A stretch of DNA of 64,000 nt from an uncultured Gammaproteobacteria bacterium (GCA_947258975.1 CAMYKK010000022.1:1-64000), one strand, 5' to 3'; positions 9,063-18,287 are shown, counted from the first letter of the stretch. The notes: generated from the letters alone by a model not told the origin. Program-made: numbers and translations.

Positions 9063-10169
9063 ATGACAAAGCGCATTGGATTGATTGTGAACCCGGTTGC
9101 GGGAATGGGCGGAAGCGTCGGTCTGAAGGGCACCGACGGCGCCATGCGCGATCGGGCCATTGAACTTGGCGCAAAGCCGGTGGCGCCGGCGCGGACCAGG
9201 GAGTTCTTGTCGCATCTTAGGCACCGAGACGGGATCACGCTGCTGATCGCCCCCGCCGCGATGGGTGATGACTACCTGGAGGGGATCGATGTTGAAGCGA
9301 CCACAATCGGATCAGCAAATAGCAAAACCTCCGGCGCGGACACTAAAAGGCTCGCGGCAGAGATGCTGCGCGCAGGGATAGACCTGTTGGCTTTTGTCGG
9401 CGGTGATGGCACCGCACGAGATATTCATGACAGCATCGATCTCAAGCTGCCGGTCGTCGGTGTTCCCTCCGGGGTCAAGGTATACAGTTCGGTATTCGCG
9501 CTCAACCCGAGGGCGGCCGCGGCCATGGTGGACGCTTTTATTGAGGGGGCTGAGGTGAGTGAGGAAGAGGTCCTCGACATTGACGAACAGGCATTCCGGC
9601 GTGGTATTTTGGATGCCAGGCTATATGGATATCTGCTAGTGCCCAATGCCGCCCAATTCCTGCAAGGAGGGAAGGAGGCGTCGGGTTCCGGTGGATCCAT
9701 CGCCGCAAACAAACAAGAAATTGCAGAGTACATGGCGGAGCATATCGACCGTGATACTTTGTATTTGCTGGGACCGGGAACGACGGTACGAGCCATCGCC
9801 GATGAACTGGGTGTCGGCAAAACACTGTTAGGTGTGGACGCGGTCTTCAACAATAGATTGACGGGCACGGATCTCAATGAACGAGGTGTTTTAGAATTAT
9901 TGGATCAATACCCGAAATCCAAGCTTATCGTGACCCCGTTGGGCGGCAACGGATTTATTTTTGGACGCGGAAACCGCCAGTTCACTCCGGAAGTAATTGC
10001 CAGAGTGGGCCGGGAGAACATCATCGTTGTGGCGACCCGTGACAAGATCGATAAGCTCGAATGTCTGCGCGTTGATACGGATGATTATGGACTGGACCGG
10101 GAACTTTCAGGGTATATGGATGTAATTACCGGTTACAAATACTCCAAGCTCGTTCGCGTCGAGTGCTAA
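9063..10169 (+). CDS. ATP-NAD kinase family protein (COG3199/AcoX-like)
   Basis: This 368-residue protein is related to NAD kinases and diacylglycerol-kinase-fold enzymes. It opens with RIGLIVNPVAGMGGSVGLKGTD and carries the phosphate-binding FVGGDGTARD motif near residue 120, then GVPSGVKVYSSVFA and LYLLGPGTTVRAIADELG, features of the COG3199 branch rather than the housekeeping NadK. Members are predicted to phosphorylate NAD(H) with ATP or polyphosphate; AcoX homologues sit in acetoin operons with unclear roles. ATG 9063 was preferred because the family begins at KRIGLIVNP; the frame is open from 9027 but without family similarity. No strong ribosome-binding site is visible. Confidence 0.85.
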   Translation: MTKRIGLIVNPVAGMGGSVGLKGTDGAMRDRAIELGAKPVAPARTREFLSHLRHRDGITLLIAPAAMGDDYLEGIDVEATTIGSANSKTSGADTKRLAAEMLRAGIDLLAFVGGDGTARDIHDSIDLKLPVVGVPSGVKVYSSVFALNPRAAAAMVDAFIEGAEVSEEEVLDIDEQAFRRGILDARLYGYLLVPNAAQFLQGGKEASGSGGSIAANKQEIAEYMAEHIDRDTLYLLGPGTTVRAIADELGVGKTLLGVDAVFNNRLTGTDLNERGVLELLDQYPKSKLIVTPLGGNGFIFGRGNRQFTPEVIARVGRENIIVVATRDKIDKLECLRVDTDDYGLDRELSGYMDVITGYKYSKLVRVEC

Positions 10170-10207
10170 TATAGCTGGATAACCGATTACATACGAGGAC
10201 TTGTACT

Positions 10208-10525
10208 ATGGTGGAAGTGACAATGACGTGGGACTTGAGGCCAGGCATCGACATGGAAGCCTACATAAATTTTTCTAAAGATGCGGTTTCCAAATCGCTT
10301 CAGGCACCCGGGTTTCGCGAATTCCGTGCGCATCGGAACGTGCTCGGTTCGCCCCATGTACGGGCCACGTATGTGTGGCGGAGCCTGGTGGACTGGGCCG
10401 ATTATCAACAGAGTGACGAGTGGCAGGCGTTGATGCCCGAGTTCAATAAGTACGCCGCCCACATCGTAGTTCAGGTGTGGGGTCCTTCACCAGTGATGCC
10501 TGAATCACTGCGTCCCGGTTCATAA
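10208..10525 (+). CDS. Small dimeric alpha/beta-barrel (ABM-like) protein
   Basis: This is a 105-residue protein whose pattern (MVEVTMTWDLRPG, a helix with SKDAV, then FREFRAHRNVLGSPHVRATYVWRSL and a DWADYQQSDEW helix) fits the ferredoxin-like dimeric barrel fold of antibiotic-biosynthesis-monooxygenase/Dabb proteins. The strand-helix-strand order and the xDWADYxxSxEWQ element support the fold more than any activity. An ACGAGGAC ribosome-binding site precedes ATG 10208. It lies between the NAD-kinase-like gene (38 bp upstream) and formate-THF ligase (47 bp downstream), so cotranscription is plausible. Function unknown. Confidence 0.65.
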   Translation: MVEVTMTWDLRPGIDMEAYINFSKDAVSKSLQAPGFREFRAHRNVLGSPHVRATYVWRSLVDWADYQQSDEWQALMPEFNKYAAHIVVQVWGPSPVMPESLRPGS

Positions 10526-10572
10526 ACACAAATCACGTGCTCTTGCTAAGGACAAGCTGAACCACTCCTTCC

Positions 10573-12198
10573 ATGCGCCCGATACTTGAGATTGCCACTG
10601 AACTTGATCTTACGCCGGACGACCTTGTCCCCTATGGCGAGCACATGGCGAAACTGCGCCTCAAGGCGTTGCCGGAGATGGATATTGCACCACCCGGCAA
10701 GATCATTTTGGTCTCGGCCATAAACCCCACGCGCAGTGGCGAGGGGAAGACCACACTGTGCATCGGTCTCGCCCAGGGGCTGAAGCGCTGTGGTCATCGT
10801 GTGGCATTGGCATTACGCGAGCCCTCGCTTGGACCGATATTCGGCGTCAAGGGCGGCGGAACCGGGGGCGGCCGATGCCTGGTTGAACCCTCGACCCGTA
10901 TTAACATGCATTTTACCGGTGATCTGCATGCGGTGGCGGCGGCGCATAACTTGCTCGCGGCGCTGGTCGACAACGCGGTCCATTTCCGCAGCGAACTGGA
11001 TCTGGAGCATCGCCAGGTATTTTGGCGCCGGGTGCTGGATGTGAACGACCGGGCGTTGCGCCAAGCGGTGATCGGATTAGGTGGGAGATTGAACGGCGTG
11101 CCGCGTGAGACGGGGTTTGATATTACTGCGGCTTCGGAGGTGATGGCGATACTTTGTTTGTCCAAAGATGTTGCCGACCTCAAGACCCGGCTGGGGCGCA
11201 TTCTGGTTGGATTCGATCGTTCCGGCGATCCGGTCACCGCAGAGCGTTTACAGGCGACCGGGGCCATGGCGGCGTTGATGCAAGATGCCATGCTCCCGAA
11301 TCTGGTTCAGTCCACGGAAGGTGTGCCGGCATTCGTGCACGGCGGACCGTTCGGCAACATTGCCCATGGCTGTAACAGCGTCATCGCCACCACGGCGGCC
11401 GCGAGCCGGGCAGATTTTGTGGTGACCGAAGCCGGTTTCGGTTTTGATTTGGGTGCCGAGAAGTTTTTTGATCTCAAGTGCCGCAGCTCGGGCCTATGGC
11501 CGAGTGCGGTGGTCCTGGTGGTAACGGTAAGGGCATTGCGAATCCACGGTGGGGGTGATGCAACCAGGAGTGGCCCTGTTGCGGAGATTCGTGATGGTCT
11601 GCGGCACCTTGAACATCATGTGAGCAGTGTGCGCGCATTCGGATTTGAGCCGGTCATCGCGATAAATCAGTTCGCACAGGATAGTGCAGTCGAATTGGAC
11701 GCTGTCGATGCCGGTTGCACAGAGCTTGGTTTGAAGGTCGCTCGTTTTACCGGATTTACCGAGGGTGGGGCGGGTGCCGAAGATCTGGCGCGAATTGTCG
11801 CCGGCGCAACAGCGGGGACGGCGCCACCGGTACGTTATTTGTATGGTCTTGAGGACTCCCCCGAAGCTAAGATTGCAGCGGTTGCGCAGCCCATATACGG
11901 GGCCAAGGAGCTCGAGTTCAGCCGCACCGCGCGGCGGGATCTGGAGCGCGTGCGCCGGTTGGGTTACGATCGGCTGCCGATATGTATTGCCAAGACCCAT
12001 CTCTCACTCACCAGTGATCCGCGTGCCGTGGGACGTCCGAGTGATTTCTTACTCCCCGTTGAATCGGTGCGAATTGCCGCCGGCGCCGGCTACCTGTTGG
12101 CGTTGACCGGGGATATCGTCACCATGCCGGGCTTGTCGCGGCAGCCCGCCGCGCATCGTATAGACCTGACCGACGACGGTGAGATTCTCGGCGTGTAG
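10573..12198 (+). CDS. fhs: Formate-tetrahydrofolate ligase, divergent form
   Basis: This enzyme makes 10-formyl-THF from formate, THF and ATP. It has 541 residues against about 555 for the family. Diagnostic stretches are LREPSLGPIFGVKGGG, NMHFTGDLHAV, GLGGRLNGVPRETGFDI, HGGPFGNIAHGCNS and VVTEAGFGFDLGAEKFFD. It departs from the usual sequence in two places: the ATP loop reads NPTRSGEGKTT where TPTPAGEGKTT is usual, and the AAGGGYxQVVPMEDIN stretch is GTGGGRCLVEPSTRIN. The N-terminus is also shorter. These changes may tune kinetics or mark a distinct subfamily. The MFS carrier and ThDP/aldehyde dehydrogenase genes follow on the same strand, suggesting one-carbon handling next to organic-acid catabolism. 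Confidence 0.93.
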   Translation: MRPILEIATELDLTPDDLVPYGEHMAKLRLKALPEMDIAPPGKIILVSAINPTRSGEGKTTLCIGLAQGLKRCGHRVALALREPSLGPIFGVKGGGTGGGRCLVEPSTRINMHFTGDLHAVAAAHNLLAALVDNAVHFRSELDLEHRQVFWRRVLDVNDRALRQAVIGLGGRLNGVPRETGFDITAASEVMAILCLSKDVADLKTRLGRILVGFDRSGDPVTAERLQATGAMAALMQDAMLPNLVQSTEGVPAFVHGGPFGNIAHGCNSVIATTAAASRADFVVTEAGFGFDLGAEKFFDLKCRSSGLWPSAVVLVVTVRALRIHGGGDATRSGPVAEIRDGLRHLEHHVSSVRAFGFEPVIAINQFAQDSAVELDAVDAGCTELGLKVARFTGFTEGGAGAEDLARIVAGATAGTAPPVRYLYGLEDSPEAKIAAVAQPIYGAKELEFSRTARRDLERVRRLGYDRLPICIAKTHLSLTSDPRAVGRPSDFLLPVESVRIAAGAGYLLALTGDIVTMPGLSRQPAAHRIDLTDDGEILGV

Positions 12199-12341
12199 AA
12201 TGTCGGCAAATATTTCCGCACCGCGAGTCTCTAATAAAATGTAGATGAATAGCCAACATTCGAATTCGCGGCGAACCAATATGCGGCGCGAACACTATTA
12301 TTGATAAGCTGCAGAAACTCCATCAGTAGTAACACACTCCA

Positions 12342-13571
12342 ATGACGCTCCCCCCGCTTACCGCCGCCACCACCTGGCGCACGCCGGTTGTCGTACTCAC
12401 TGCGGGTTGTTTGATTGCCATGGTCGGTTTTGGAATTCGTTCGATATTCGGCCTGTTTCTCGACCCGATGACGGTGGCAAAGGGCTGGAGCCGAGAAACG
12501 TTCGCTCTCGCTATGGCGATTCAAAATCTTCTGTGGGGAATCGGACTGCCGTTTGCGGGCGCATTGGCGGATCGATTTGGACCGTTGGGCGTCATGATGA
12601 CCGGGGCATTGATGTACGGGCTCGGGATTTTTGGTATGACGCTGGCGGACAGCGGATGGGCCTTGCATCTTACCGGCGGCTTATTGACCGGTATCGGCAT
12701 TGCGTTCACTGCATTTTCCCTCGCGCTGGCGGCGATGGCTCGGGTAGTGGGGGCGGAGAAACGTTCGCTTGCATTGGGACTGGGTACCGCGGCCGGTTCG
12801 GCGGGTCAGGTCGTGTTCTCGCCACTCAGCCAAGGATTCATTGTTGCTTTCGGGTGGGACAATGCGCTTTTAATCCTGGCAGCCGTTACACTGGTACTAA
12901 TTCCTCTCGCGATGGCACTACCCAACGATCCGACGACCCCGGGTGAAACGCAACGCGAGCAGACTATTCGCGAGGCGGTGCGTGAAGCGGCCGGTCACCG
13001 CGGCTATGTGTTGCTGACCGCAGGTTTTTTTGTGTGCGGTTTTCATGTGGCGTTTATCACCGTACATTTCCCCGCGTATGTCAAAGATGTCGGACTTGAT
13101 CCTTATATCGGTGCGTATGCCATAGCTTTGGTGGGGCTATTCAACATCTTCGGGTCGTTGCTGTCCGGTCTGGCGGGTCAGCACTGGAGCAAGAAATTTG
13201 GTTTGAGTTTCATCTATTTCTCACGTGCGGTCGCAATCACCGCGCTGCTGTTAATGCCCAAAACGGAACTTACGATCTACCTGTTTGCCGCCGTTATGGG
13301 AATTCTGTGGCTCTCCACGGTGCCGCTTACCACCGGAATAGTTGCGCAGGTGTTCGGTGTCCGTTACATGGCAACGCTGTTCGGTATTGTCTTTTTCAGC
13401 CACCAGTTGGGGAGTTTTCTCGGGGTGTGGTGGGGTGGTCGTATCTTTGATGAAACCGGCTCTTATGACGGTATGTGGTGGGCAGGAATTATTCTCGGAT
13501 TGGCGGCGGCGATTGTGCATCTGCCCATTAATGAGGCGCCGCTGCCAAGGCTCGGATCCAACACCGAATGA
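12342..13571 (+). CDS. MFS transporter, monocarboxylate/oxalate-formate-like
   Basis: This 409-residue membrane protein has about 12 hydrophobic helices in two blocks of six separated by a charged loop near residues 190-215. The motif GWSRETFALAMA after the first helix is characteristic of OFA and monocarboxylate carriers. Loop 2-3 reads GALADRFGPLGVMM, the MFS motif A. The substrate is probably a small organic anion. Standing between formate-THF ligase and the ThDP decarboxylase genes, it may import their substrate or move formate. The start at ATG 12342 places the first helix at about residues 13-35; a longer frame does not exist. Confidence 0.9.
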   Translation: MTLPPLTAATTWRTPVVVLTAGCLIAMVGFGIRSIFGLFLDPMTVAKGWSRETFALAMAIQNLLWGIGLPFAGALADRFGPLGVMMTGALMYGLGIFGMTLADSGWALHLTGGLLTGIGIAFTAFSLALAAMARVVGAEKRSLALGLGTAAGSAGQVVFSPLSQGFIVAFGWDNALLILAAVTLVLIPLAMALPNDPTTPGETQREQTIREAVREAAGHRGYVLLTAGFFVCGFHVAFITVHFPAYVKDVGLDPYIGAYAIALVGLFNIFGSLLSGLAGQHWSKKFGLSFIYFSRAVAITALLLMPKTELTIYLFAAVMGILWLSTVPLTTGIVAQVFGVRYMATLFGIVFFSHQLGSFLGVWWGGRIFDETGSYDGMWWAGIILGLAAAIVHLPINEAPLPRLGSNTE

Positions 13572-13729
13572 AGCACGAACAGCGCGTTCGGCATGTGATA
13601 CTAAGCACATACCCATTTGTCGTGCGCGCAAGCGTAAAATCGCGATTGGCGGCGAACGCTTCTCCGCGAAGGGGGTCAAAGACCTGGAGAGCGTGCAATC
13701 GAGTGATCAACCGTGTTGTGACGTAACAG

Positions 13730-14140
13730 ATGAAGAGCATTGCGGCAGCACTACTGATATGGATTAACGCCAACTCGGGATACGAGTTTCTGGGCGAGCC
13801 GCCGAAGGTCGTCAAAACGGATCCCGAGGCGTTGGCGTATCTGCTTTTGGGTGAGGTGTGGATCATCCCCGAGCGGGCCAAACGCGGGCTAATGGGATTA
13901 TACGACGTGGAAACCCGGACCATCTGGCTGCGCGATGACTTCGATCCCGAGGATTTCAAAGACCGCAGTCACCTCGTGCATGAGCTCGTCCACTTTCTGC
14001 AATACGAAGTACAACGTGGCGACGGTGTGGAGAATCAAGCCGACTTCGAGATCCAGGCCTACGACATACAGAATCGTTTCCTGCGTGCCCACGGCCTGCC
14101 GCCCATAAAGACCACAACCGTCCCGGATCTAACAAGGTAG
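13730..14140 (+). CDS. Putative zinc metallopeptidase-like protein (HELVH)
   Basis: This small 136-residue protein carries HELVH at residues 84-88 within DRSHLVHELVHFLQYE, followed by an acidic helix ENQADFEIQAYDIQNRF that could supply the third zinc ligand (Glu107 is a candidate). The layout resembles gluzincin-type peptidases reduced to a minimal core, as in the DUF6647 family. The N-terminus is short and weakly hydrophobic, so export is uncertain. A broken relative of this gene lies at 40314-40539 on the other strand and keeps the same HELVH-x-LQ core. Peptidase activity is inferred only from the motif. Confidence 0.75.
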   Translation: MKSIAAALLIWINANSGYEFLGEPPKVVKTDPEALAYLLLGEVWIIPERAKRGLMGLYDVETRTIWLRDDFDPEDFKDRSHLVHELVHFLQYEVQRGDGVENQADFEIQAYDIQNRFLRAHGLPPIKTTTVPDLTR

Positions 14141-14333
14141 ACGGTGTGCCAGTTTGGTCGGGAACTGGCTGCTGGCGTTTGACCCGGGGCCACCAAAAAA
14201 CGGTAGTGGTTGGGCGCCGGATTTCGTGTTCGGGTTCCGGCCTATGGCAAGAGATTCTCCTTTGACAGGGGTCAATGCAAAGTGTCCGCTACCAATATAA
14301 ACTATCACCCAACCCTGGGTAGAGACATTTATT

Positions 14334-14582
14334 ATGGCCACTTTTGATTCGCCCGTGCTGTTGTGCGATGTTTGTGGCGAAGTCGTGCTTCGCGATACCA
14401 CATGGAAGGATTGTGCACGCGCGCATCATTGTCCGATCCAGCGATGCCCCTACAAGAACGAGTTCCTGGACCAGGGCGGTAAAACCCAAGAGCAATCCGT
14501 TGCGGGCCTGGAATCAGGTGGCGGCAGCTTCACGGCCGATGGTGATAGTTTGAACGAAGATCAGAGACCGGATCACAAATAA
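14334..14582 (+). CDS. Small Cys/His-rich protein, putative zinc ribbon
   Basis: This is an 82-residue protein whose first half holds CDVC, then C, HHC and C within about 40 residues (LLCDVCGEVV ... DCARAHHCPIQRCPY). The spacing fits a zinc-binding knuckle pair. The C-terminal half is polar, Gly/Glu/Asp rich and probably disordered. There is no recognised family. It stands alone between the metallopeptidase-like gene and the ThDP enzyme genes on the same strand. Supported by the metal-ligand pattern and an ATG in a plausible position, but still a prediction. Confidence 0.5.
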   Translation: MATFDSPVLLCDVCGEVVLRDTTWKDCARAHHCPIQRCPYKNEFLDQGGKTQEQSVAGLESGGGSFTADGDSLNEDQRPDHK

Positions 14583-14794
14583 ACAGGGTGTCGAAGCGCG
14601 CGCAAAACACATCGCTGTTGCCGATAATTGACGATCTTTCGAGGAATAGAAAACGCTTCGGCGCAAGTGGGTTCGCGGAACTGTTTAGTCTAGCTTATCA
14701 GCCATCAGTGCGATCTGTGCCGGCAACCGGAGGTGCGATGGATGTTTTGTGATCGGGACCCATCGGCCACATCTGAATTTCGACCCCCAACCCC

Positions 14795-15316
14795 ATGAGT
14801 AAGGAGGACGGTTGGTCCGTTGAGGTGTTCTCCATGTTGCAGAACATGGAGGTTCAGCAAGTAGCCTATGTGCCCGACGCGGGACACGCTCGATTGATCG
14901 AGCTTTGCGAGGCCGACAGTCGCATGCGAGCCGTGCCGTTGACGAGCGAGGAAGAAGGCGTGGCCTTGCTTGCCGGCGCGTGGCTTGGTGGTGAGCGTGG
15001 CGTGCTGCTGATGCAGTCGAGCGGCGTGGGAAACTGCATTAATATGTTGGCGATGATCCAAGAGTGTCGCATTCCATTTCTCACATTGGTCACCATGCGT
15101 GGTGAATGGGGCGAATTCAATCCGTGGCAGGTTCCGATGGGCCAGGCAACAAACGGACTGTTACATAATATCGGCGTGATTGTTCATCGACCCGATACTG
15201 CCGAGCGACTCGTGGAGGTAGTGAACGCGGCAGCACACCTGGCCTTTGATGCCGGCCGCGCGGTGGCGGTGCTCATCTCCCAGCAGATTATAGGTTTCAA
15301 GGACTGGCACAAGTGA
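14795..15316 (+). CDS. ThDP enzyme, alpha (PYR-domain) subunit, sulfopyruvate/phosphonopyruvate decarboxylase-like
   Basis: This 173-residue protein matches the N-terminal pyrimidine-binding domain of ThDP-dependent 2-oxoacid decarboxylases. The activating Glu is in LTSEEEGVALLAGAWLGG. The VLLMQSSGVGNCINML and PFLTLVTMRGEWGEFNPWQ segments match sulfopyruvate decarboxylase ComD-type and phosphonopyruvate decarboxylase alpha halves. It is inactive alone and pairs with the beta half encoded next, with a 4-nt GTGA overlap. The ATG at 14795 has no clear Shine-Dalgarno sequence. A decarboxylase making an aldehyde fits the aldehyde dehydrogenase gene that follows. The actual 2-oxoacid is unknown. 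Confidence 0.88.
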   Translation: MSKEDGWSVEVFSMLQNMEVQQVAYVPDAGHARLIELCEADSRMRAVPLTSEEEGVALLAGAWLGGERGVLLMQSSGVGNCINMLAMIQECRIPFLTLVTMRGEWGEFNPWQVPMGQATNGLLHNIGVIVHRPDTAERLVEVVNAAAHLAFDAGRAVAVLISQQIIGFKDWHK

Positions 15317-15912
15317 CACCACAAAACGAGATCATCCTCGATCGCCGCGCGTCGGTCGCGCGCATCCTGGCGGATCGCGGCGACGCGCTGTTGATCACCG
15401 GTCTTGGCAGTACCACCTGGGATGCCGCCGCTGTCGGTGACCATCCCAACAATTTCTATCTATGGGGAGCGATGGGTGGTGCGGCGGTGCTCGGTCTTGG
15501 GGTGGCACTGGCACAGCCGCAGCGGCGGGTGTTGGTGATTACGGGGGACGGGGAGATGCTCATGGGCCTCGGTGGACTGGCGACGATTGCCGTGCAACGA
15601 CCCGGCAATCTGAGTATTGTCGTAATTGACAACGAGTCGTACGGGGAGACCGGTATGCAAAAGACCCACACCCACCATGGGGTAGACCTCGCCGGGTGCG
15701 CGGCGGCGGCCGGATTTCCGGTGAGCCGCACCATCTATAGCCGAGATGAACTCGAAGACATCGTCTCATTGTTGTATGCGGCGACCGGTCCGGTGTTTGC
15801 GGTGGTCAAAGTTGCGGCGACCGCGGCGCCCACCGTGCTTCCATCCCGGGACGGGCCATATTTGAAAGATCGTTTTCGTAGCGCGGTACTTGGCGACCGG
15901 GCAACCGGATAA
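15313..15912 (+). CDS. ThDP enzyme, beta (PP-domain) subunit, sulfopyruvate/phosphonopyruvate decarboxylase-like
   Basis: This is a 199-residue diphosphate-binding half of the split decarboxylase. The ThDP/Mg motif runs from TGDGEMLMGLGGLATI to VVIDNESYGETG (GDGE-x(~25)-N). SMGGA-type spacing is replaced by LWGAMGGAAVLGLGVALAQP, typical of the beta subunit. It starts with GTG at 15313, overlapping the alpha stop by 4 nt, so the two halves are translationally coupled and presumably made in equal amounts. Most related enzymes decarboxylate 3-sulfopyruvate or 3-phosphonopyruvate; sequence alone does not choose between these and other 2-oxoacids. Confidence 0.88.
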   Translation: MTPQNEIILDRRASVARILADRGDALLITGLGSTTWDAAAVGDHPNNFYLWGAMGGAAVLGLGVALAQPQRRVLVITGDGEMLMGLGGLATIAVQRPGNLSIVVIDNESYGETGMQKTHTHHGVDLAGCAAAAGFPVSRTIYSRDELEDIVSLLYAATGPVFAVVKVAATAAPTVLPSRDGPYLKDRFRSAVLGDRATG

Positions 15913-15948
15913 ATCGATGGCAACAGATTCCACAGTGGAGAAAGAGTG

Positions 15949-17454
15949 ATGCAGGCGAAAGCACGATCACAACGGCTTGAACAATACAAGATGTACATCG
16001 ACGGGCAATGGGTAGAGTCCGCGTCGGGCGATTACTTCGAAAGCGATAATCCGTTCACCGGACGGTCCTGGGCGCTGATCCCCAAGGGCGGAAAACACGA
16101 TGTAGACCGGGCGGTGCAATCGGCGCACCGGGCCTTCGTCAGCGGTGACTGGCCGCAACTCATCGCCTCGCAGCGCGGCGCATTGTTGCGCAAACTCGGT
16201 GATCTATTGACGACGCATGCTGAGCACCTCGCGGAGATCGAGGTGCGTGACAACGGTAAGTTGATTGCCGAGATGTCCGCCCAGCTCAAATACGTACCCC
16301 AGTGGTACTACTATTACGGTGGGTTGGCGGACAAGATCGAGGGCAGTGTAATTCCGATCGATAAGCCCGACAACTTCAATTACACACGCTACGAACCGCT
16401 GGGCGTGGTGGGGGCGATTGTGCCGTGGAATTCGCCGCTGTTGTTGACCGCCTGGAAGCTCGCCCCAGCGCTCGCTGCGGGAAACACGGTGGTCCTGAAA
16501 CCATCGGAATATACCTCGGCCTCTTTGCTCGAGTTCATGCGGGTGTTCGAACAAGCCGGTTTCCCCCCGGGGGTTGTCAACGTGGTCACCGGTTTTGGGC
16601 CCGACGCCGGCGCGCCGTTGGTCGAGCATCCACTCGTGGCCAAGATCGCATTTACCGGATCGGAAAAGACCGGTCAGATGATTTACGAGACCGCCGCCCG
16701 CGGGCTCAAGCGCGTAGCTCTGGAACTCGGTGGCAAGTCTCCCAACATCGTGTTTGATGACGCGGATATGGATAATGCGGTCAAGGGGGCGATCTCAGGG
16801 ATTTTTGCCGCCACCGGACAAACCTGTATTGCTGGGTCGCGGTTGCTGGTACAAAGGAATATCCACGATGAGTTCGTTGACAAGCTCGTGGTATTGGCCA
16901 AGACCGCGAAGATGGGAGATCCGATGAGCTTCGATACTCAAGTCGGCCCGGTGACCAACAAACCACAGTACCGTAAGGTGCTCGACTATATTGACATCGC
17001 CAAAGGTGAAGGGGTGCAAACGCGGCTTGGGGGCGCTAAGGCCGAGCGGGCGGAGTGCGGTGACGGTTGGTTCGTGGAGCCGACCGTGTTCACCGGCGTC
17101 AGCAATGCCATGCGTATCGCCCAGGAGGAGGTCTTCGGTCCGGTGCTATCGGTCATTCCGTTTACCGACGAAGACGAGGCGGTGGCGATCGCCAACGACG
17201 TAATCTATGGCTTGGCCGCCGGCGTCTGGACCCAGAACATCCGCCGCGCCATCATTATGGCAGACCGCTTACAAGCAGGCACCGTATGGGTAAACACCTA
17301 TCGCGCGGTGAGCTACATGTCGCCCTTTGGTGGTTACAAACGCAGCGGCCTGGGACGCGAGAACGGCCAGGATATGATCAAGGATTACATGCAGGTCAAA
17401 AGCGTGTGGATTTCCACGGCTACCGAGGTCCCCAATCCATTCGTGATGCGTTAG
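15949..17454 (+). CDS. NAD(P)+-dependent aldehyde dehydrogenase
   Basis: This is a complete 501-residue ALDH-superfamily enzyme. The catalytic Cys is in FAATGQTCIAGSR near residue 301 and the general-base Glu in LELGGKSPNIVFDDAD near 266. The Rossmann-binding region includes PWNSPLLLTAWKLAPALAAGNTVVLKPSE and FTGSEKTGQ, and the C-terminal part has QEEVFGPVLSV and PFGGYKRSGLGRENG. ATG 15949 was chosen over the adjacent GTG 15946; GGAGAAAGAG lies just upstream. It follows the split decarboxylase by 36 bp, so it probably oxidises the aldehyde that enzyme releases. Substrate specificity is inferred from neighbours only. Confidence 0.93.
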   Translation: MQAKARSQRLEQYKMYIDGQWVESASGDYFESDNPFTGRSWALIPKGGKHDVDRAVQSAHRAFVSGDWPQLIASQRGALLRKLGDLLTTHAEHLAEIEVRDNGKLIAEMSAQLKYVPQWYYYYGGLADKIEGSVIPIDKPDNFNYTRYEPLGVVGAIVPWNSPLLLTAWKLAPALAAGNTVVLKPSEYTSASLLEFMRVFEQAGFPPGVVNVVTGFGPDAGAPLVEHPLVAKIAFTGSEKTGQMIYETAARGLKRVALELGGKSPNIVFDDADMDNAVKGAISGIFAATGQTCIAGSRLLVQRNIHDEFVDKLVVLAKTAKMGDPMSFDTQVGPVTNKPQYRKVLDYIDIAKGEGVQTRLGGAKAERAECGDGWFVEPTVFTGVSNAMRIAQEEVFGPVLSVIPFTDEDEAVAIANDVIYGLAAGVWTQNIRRAIIMADRLQAGTVWVNTYRAVSYMSPFGGYKRSGLGRENGQDMIKDYMQVKSVWISTATEVPNPFVMR

Positions 17455-17494
17455 CGCGTGGCTGGTTTATTTGATTAGGCATTGATATCTTTAC

Positions 17495-18175
17495 ATGCTG
17501 GTTGAGTTGGATTCCGATCGGATTTGGCACGCCCAGGCGCCGCTGAGTTTCGCCGGAATCAGCATGAAGACACGTATGAGTGTCGTCCGTTTAGCGGATG
17601 GTAAGCTGTGGATACACTCGCCGATCAGGCTCGGGCCGGCGCTGCGTCAGAGCTTGGATGAACTTGGAGACGTGGGCTATGTATGCGCGCCGAATCGCTT
17701 TCACCATCTTTTTGTGGACCAATTCATGGCCTGTTATCCGCAGGCATTACTGTTTGTGGCGCCAGGATTGCCGAAGAAGCGTCCCGCCATCCGCTGCAAC
17801 CGAATCCTTTCGAATGAGCCCGAGCCCGAGTGGGATGGGGAATTAGATCAGCTTCTATTCGAAGGCATGCCCATGTTGAATGAGGTGGTATGGTTACACC
17901 GCAAGAGTAAGTCGTTGATATTGACGGATTTGTGTTTGTATCTTAAGGAAGACGCCGCTGCGGTTACCCGCATCCTGATGCGCGTGCTCGGTGGGTATCG
18001 CACACTCGGCATGTCAAGGACCATAAGACTCATGGTCAAAGACAGAAATAAAGCGCGCGCCTCGAGAGACCGGATCTTGAATTGGGATTTTGAACGAGTC
18101 ATTGTCTCCCATGAACATATCGTCATGTGGAACGGAAAAGACGCTGTCGCTAGGGCGCTTGCGTGGTTGGGTTGA
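17495..18175 (+). CDS. DUF4336 family protein
   Basis: This 226-residue protein begins with DSDRIWHAQAPLSFAGISMKTRM and continues with LWIHSPIRLG, VGYVCAPNRFHHLF, LILTDLCLYL and ERVIVSHEHIV, the pattern of DUF4336. The fold is thought to be a metallo-beta-lactamase-like sandwich in which the HxHxDH zinc motif is mostly lost (here PNRFHHLF and VSHEH are the only His clusters). Enzymatic function is unknown. It is 40 bp after the aldehyde dehydrogenase on the same strand and may belong to the same transcript. Confidence 0.8.
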   Translation: MLVELDSDRIWHAQAPLSFAGISMKTRMSVVRLADGKLWIHSPIRLGPALRQSLDELGDVGYVCAPNRFHHLFVDQFMACYPQALLFVAPGLPKKRPAIRCNRILSNEPEPEWDGELDQLLFEGMPMLNEVVWLHRKSKSLILTDLCLYLKEDAAAVTRILMRVLGGYRTLGMSRTIRLMVKDRNKARASRDRILNWDFERVIVSHEHIVMWNGKDAVARALAWLG

Positions 18176-18287
18176 GGGGCATTATGTTATGCTCGGGCGC
18201 AATCAGCAGACCCTTACGCCGGCGGCATCACCCTAGTGACAGGTGTCGCCTCTAAATCCCTGATGACATACCCTGGAGGAGAACACA

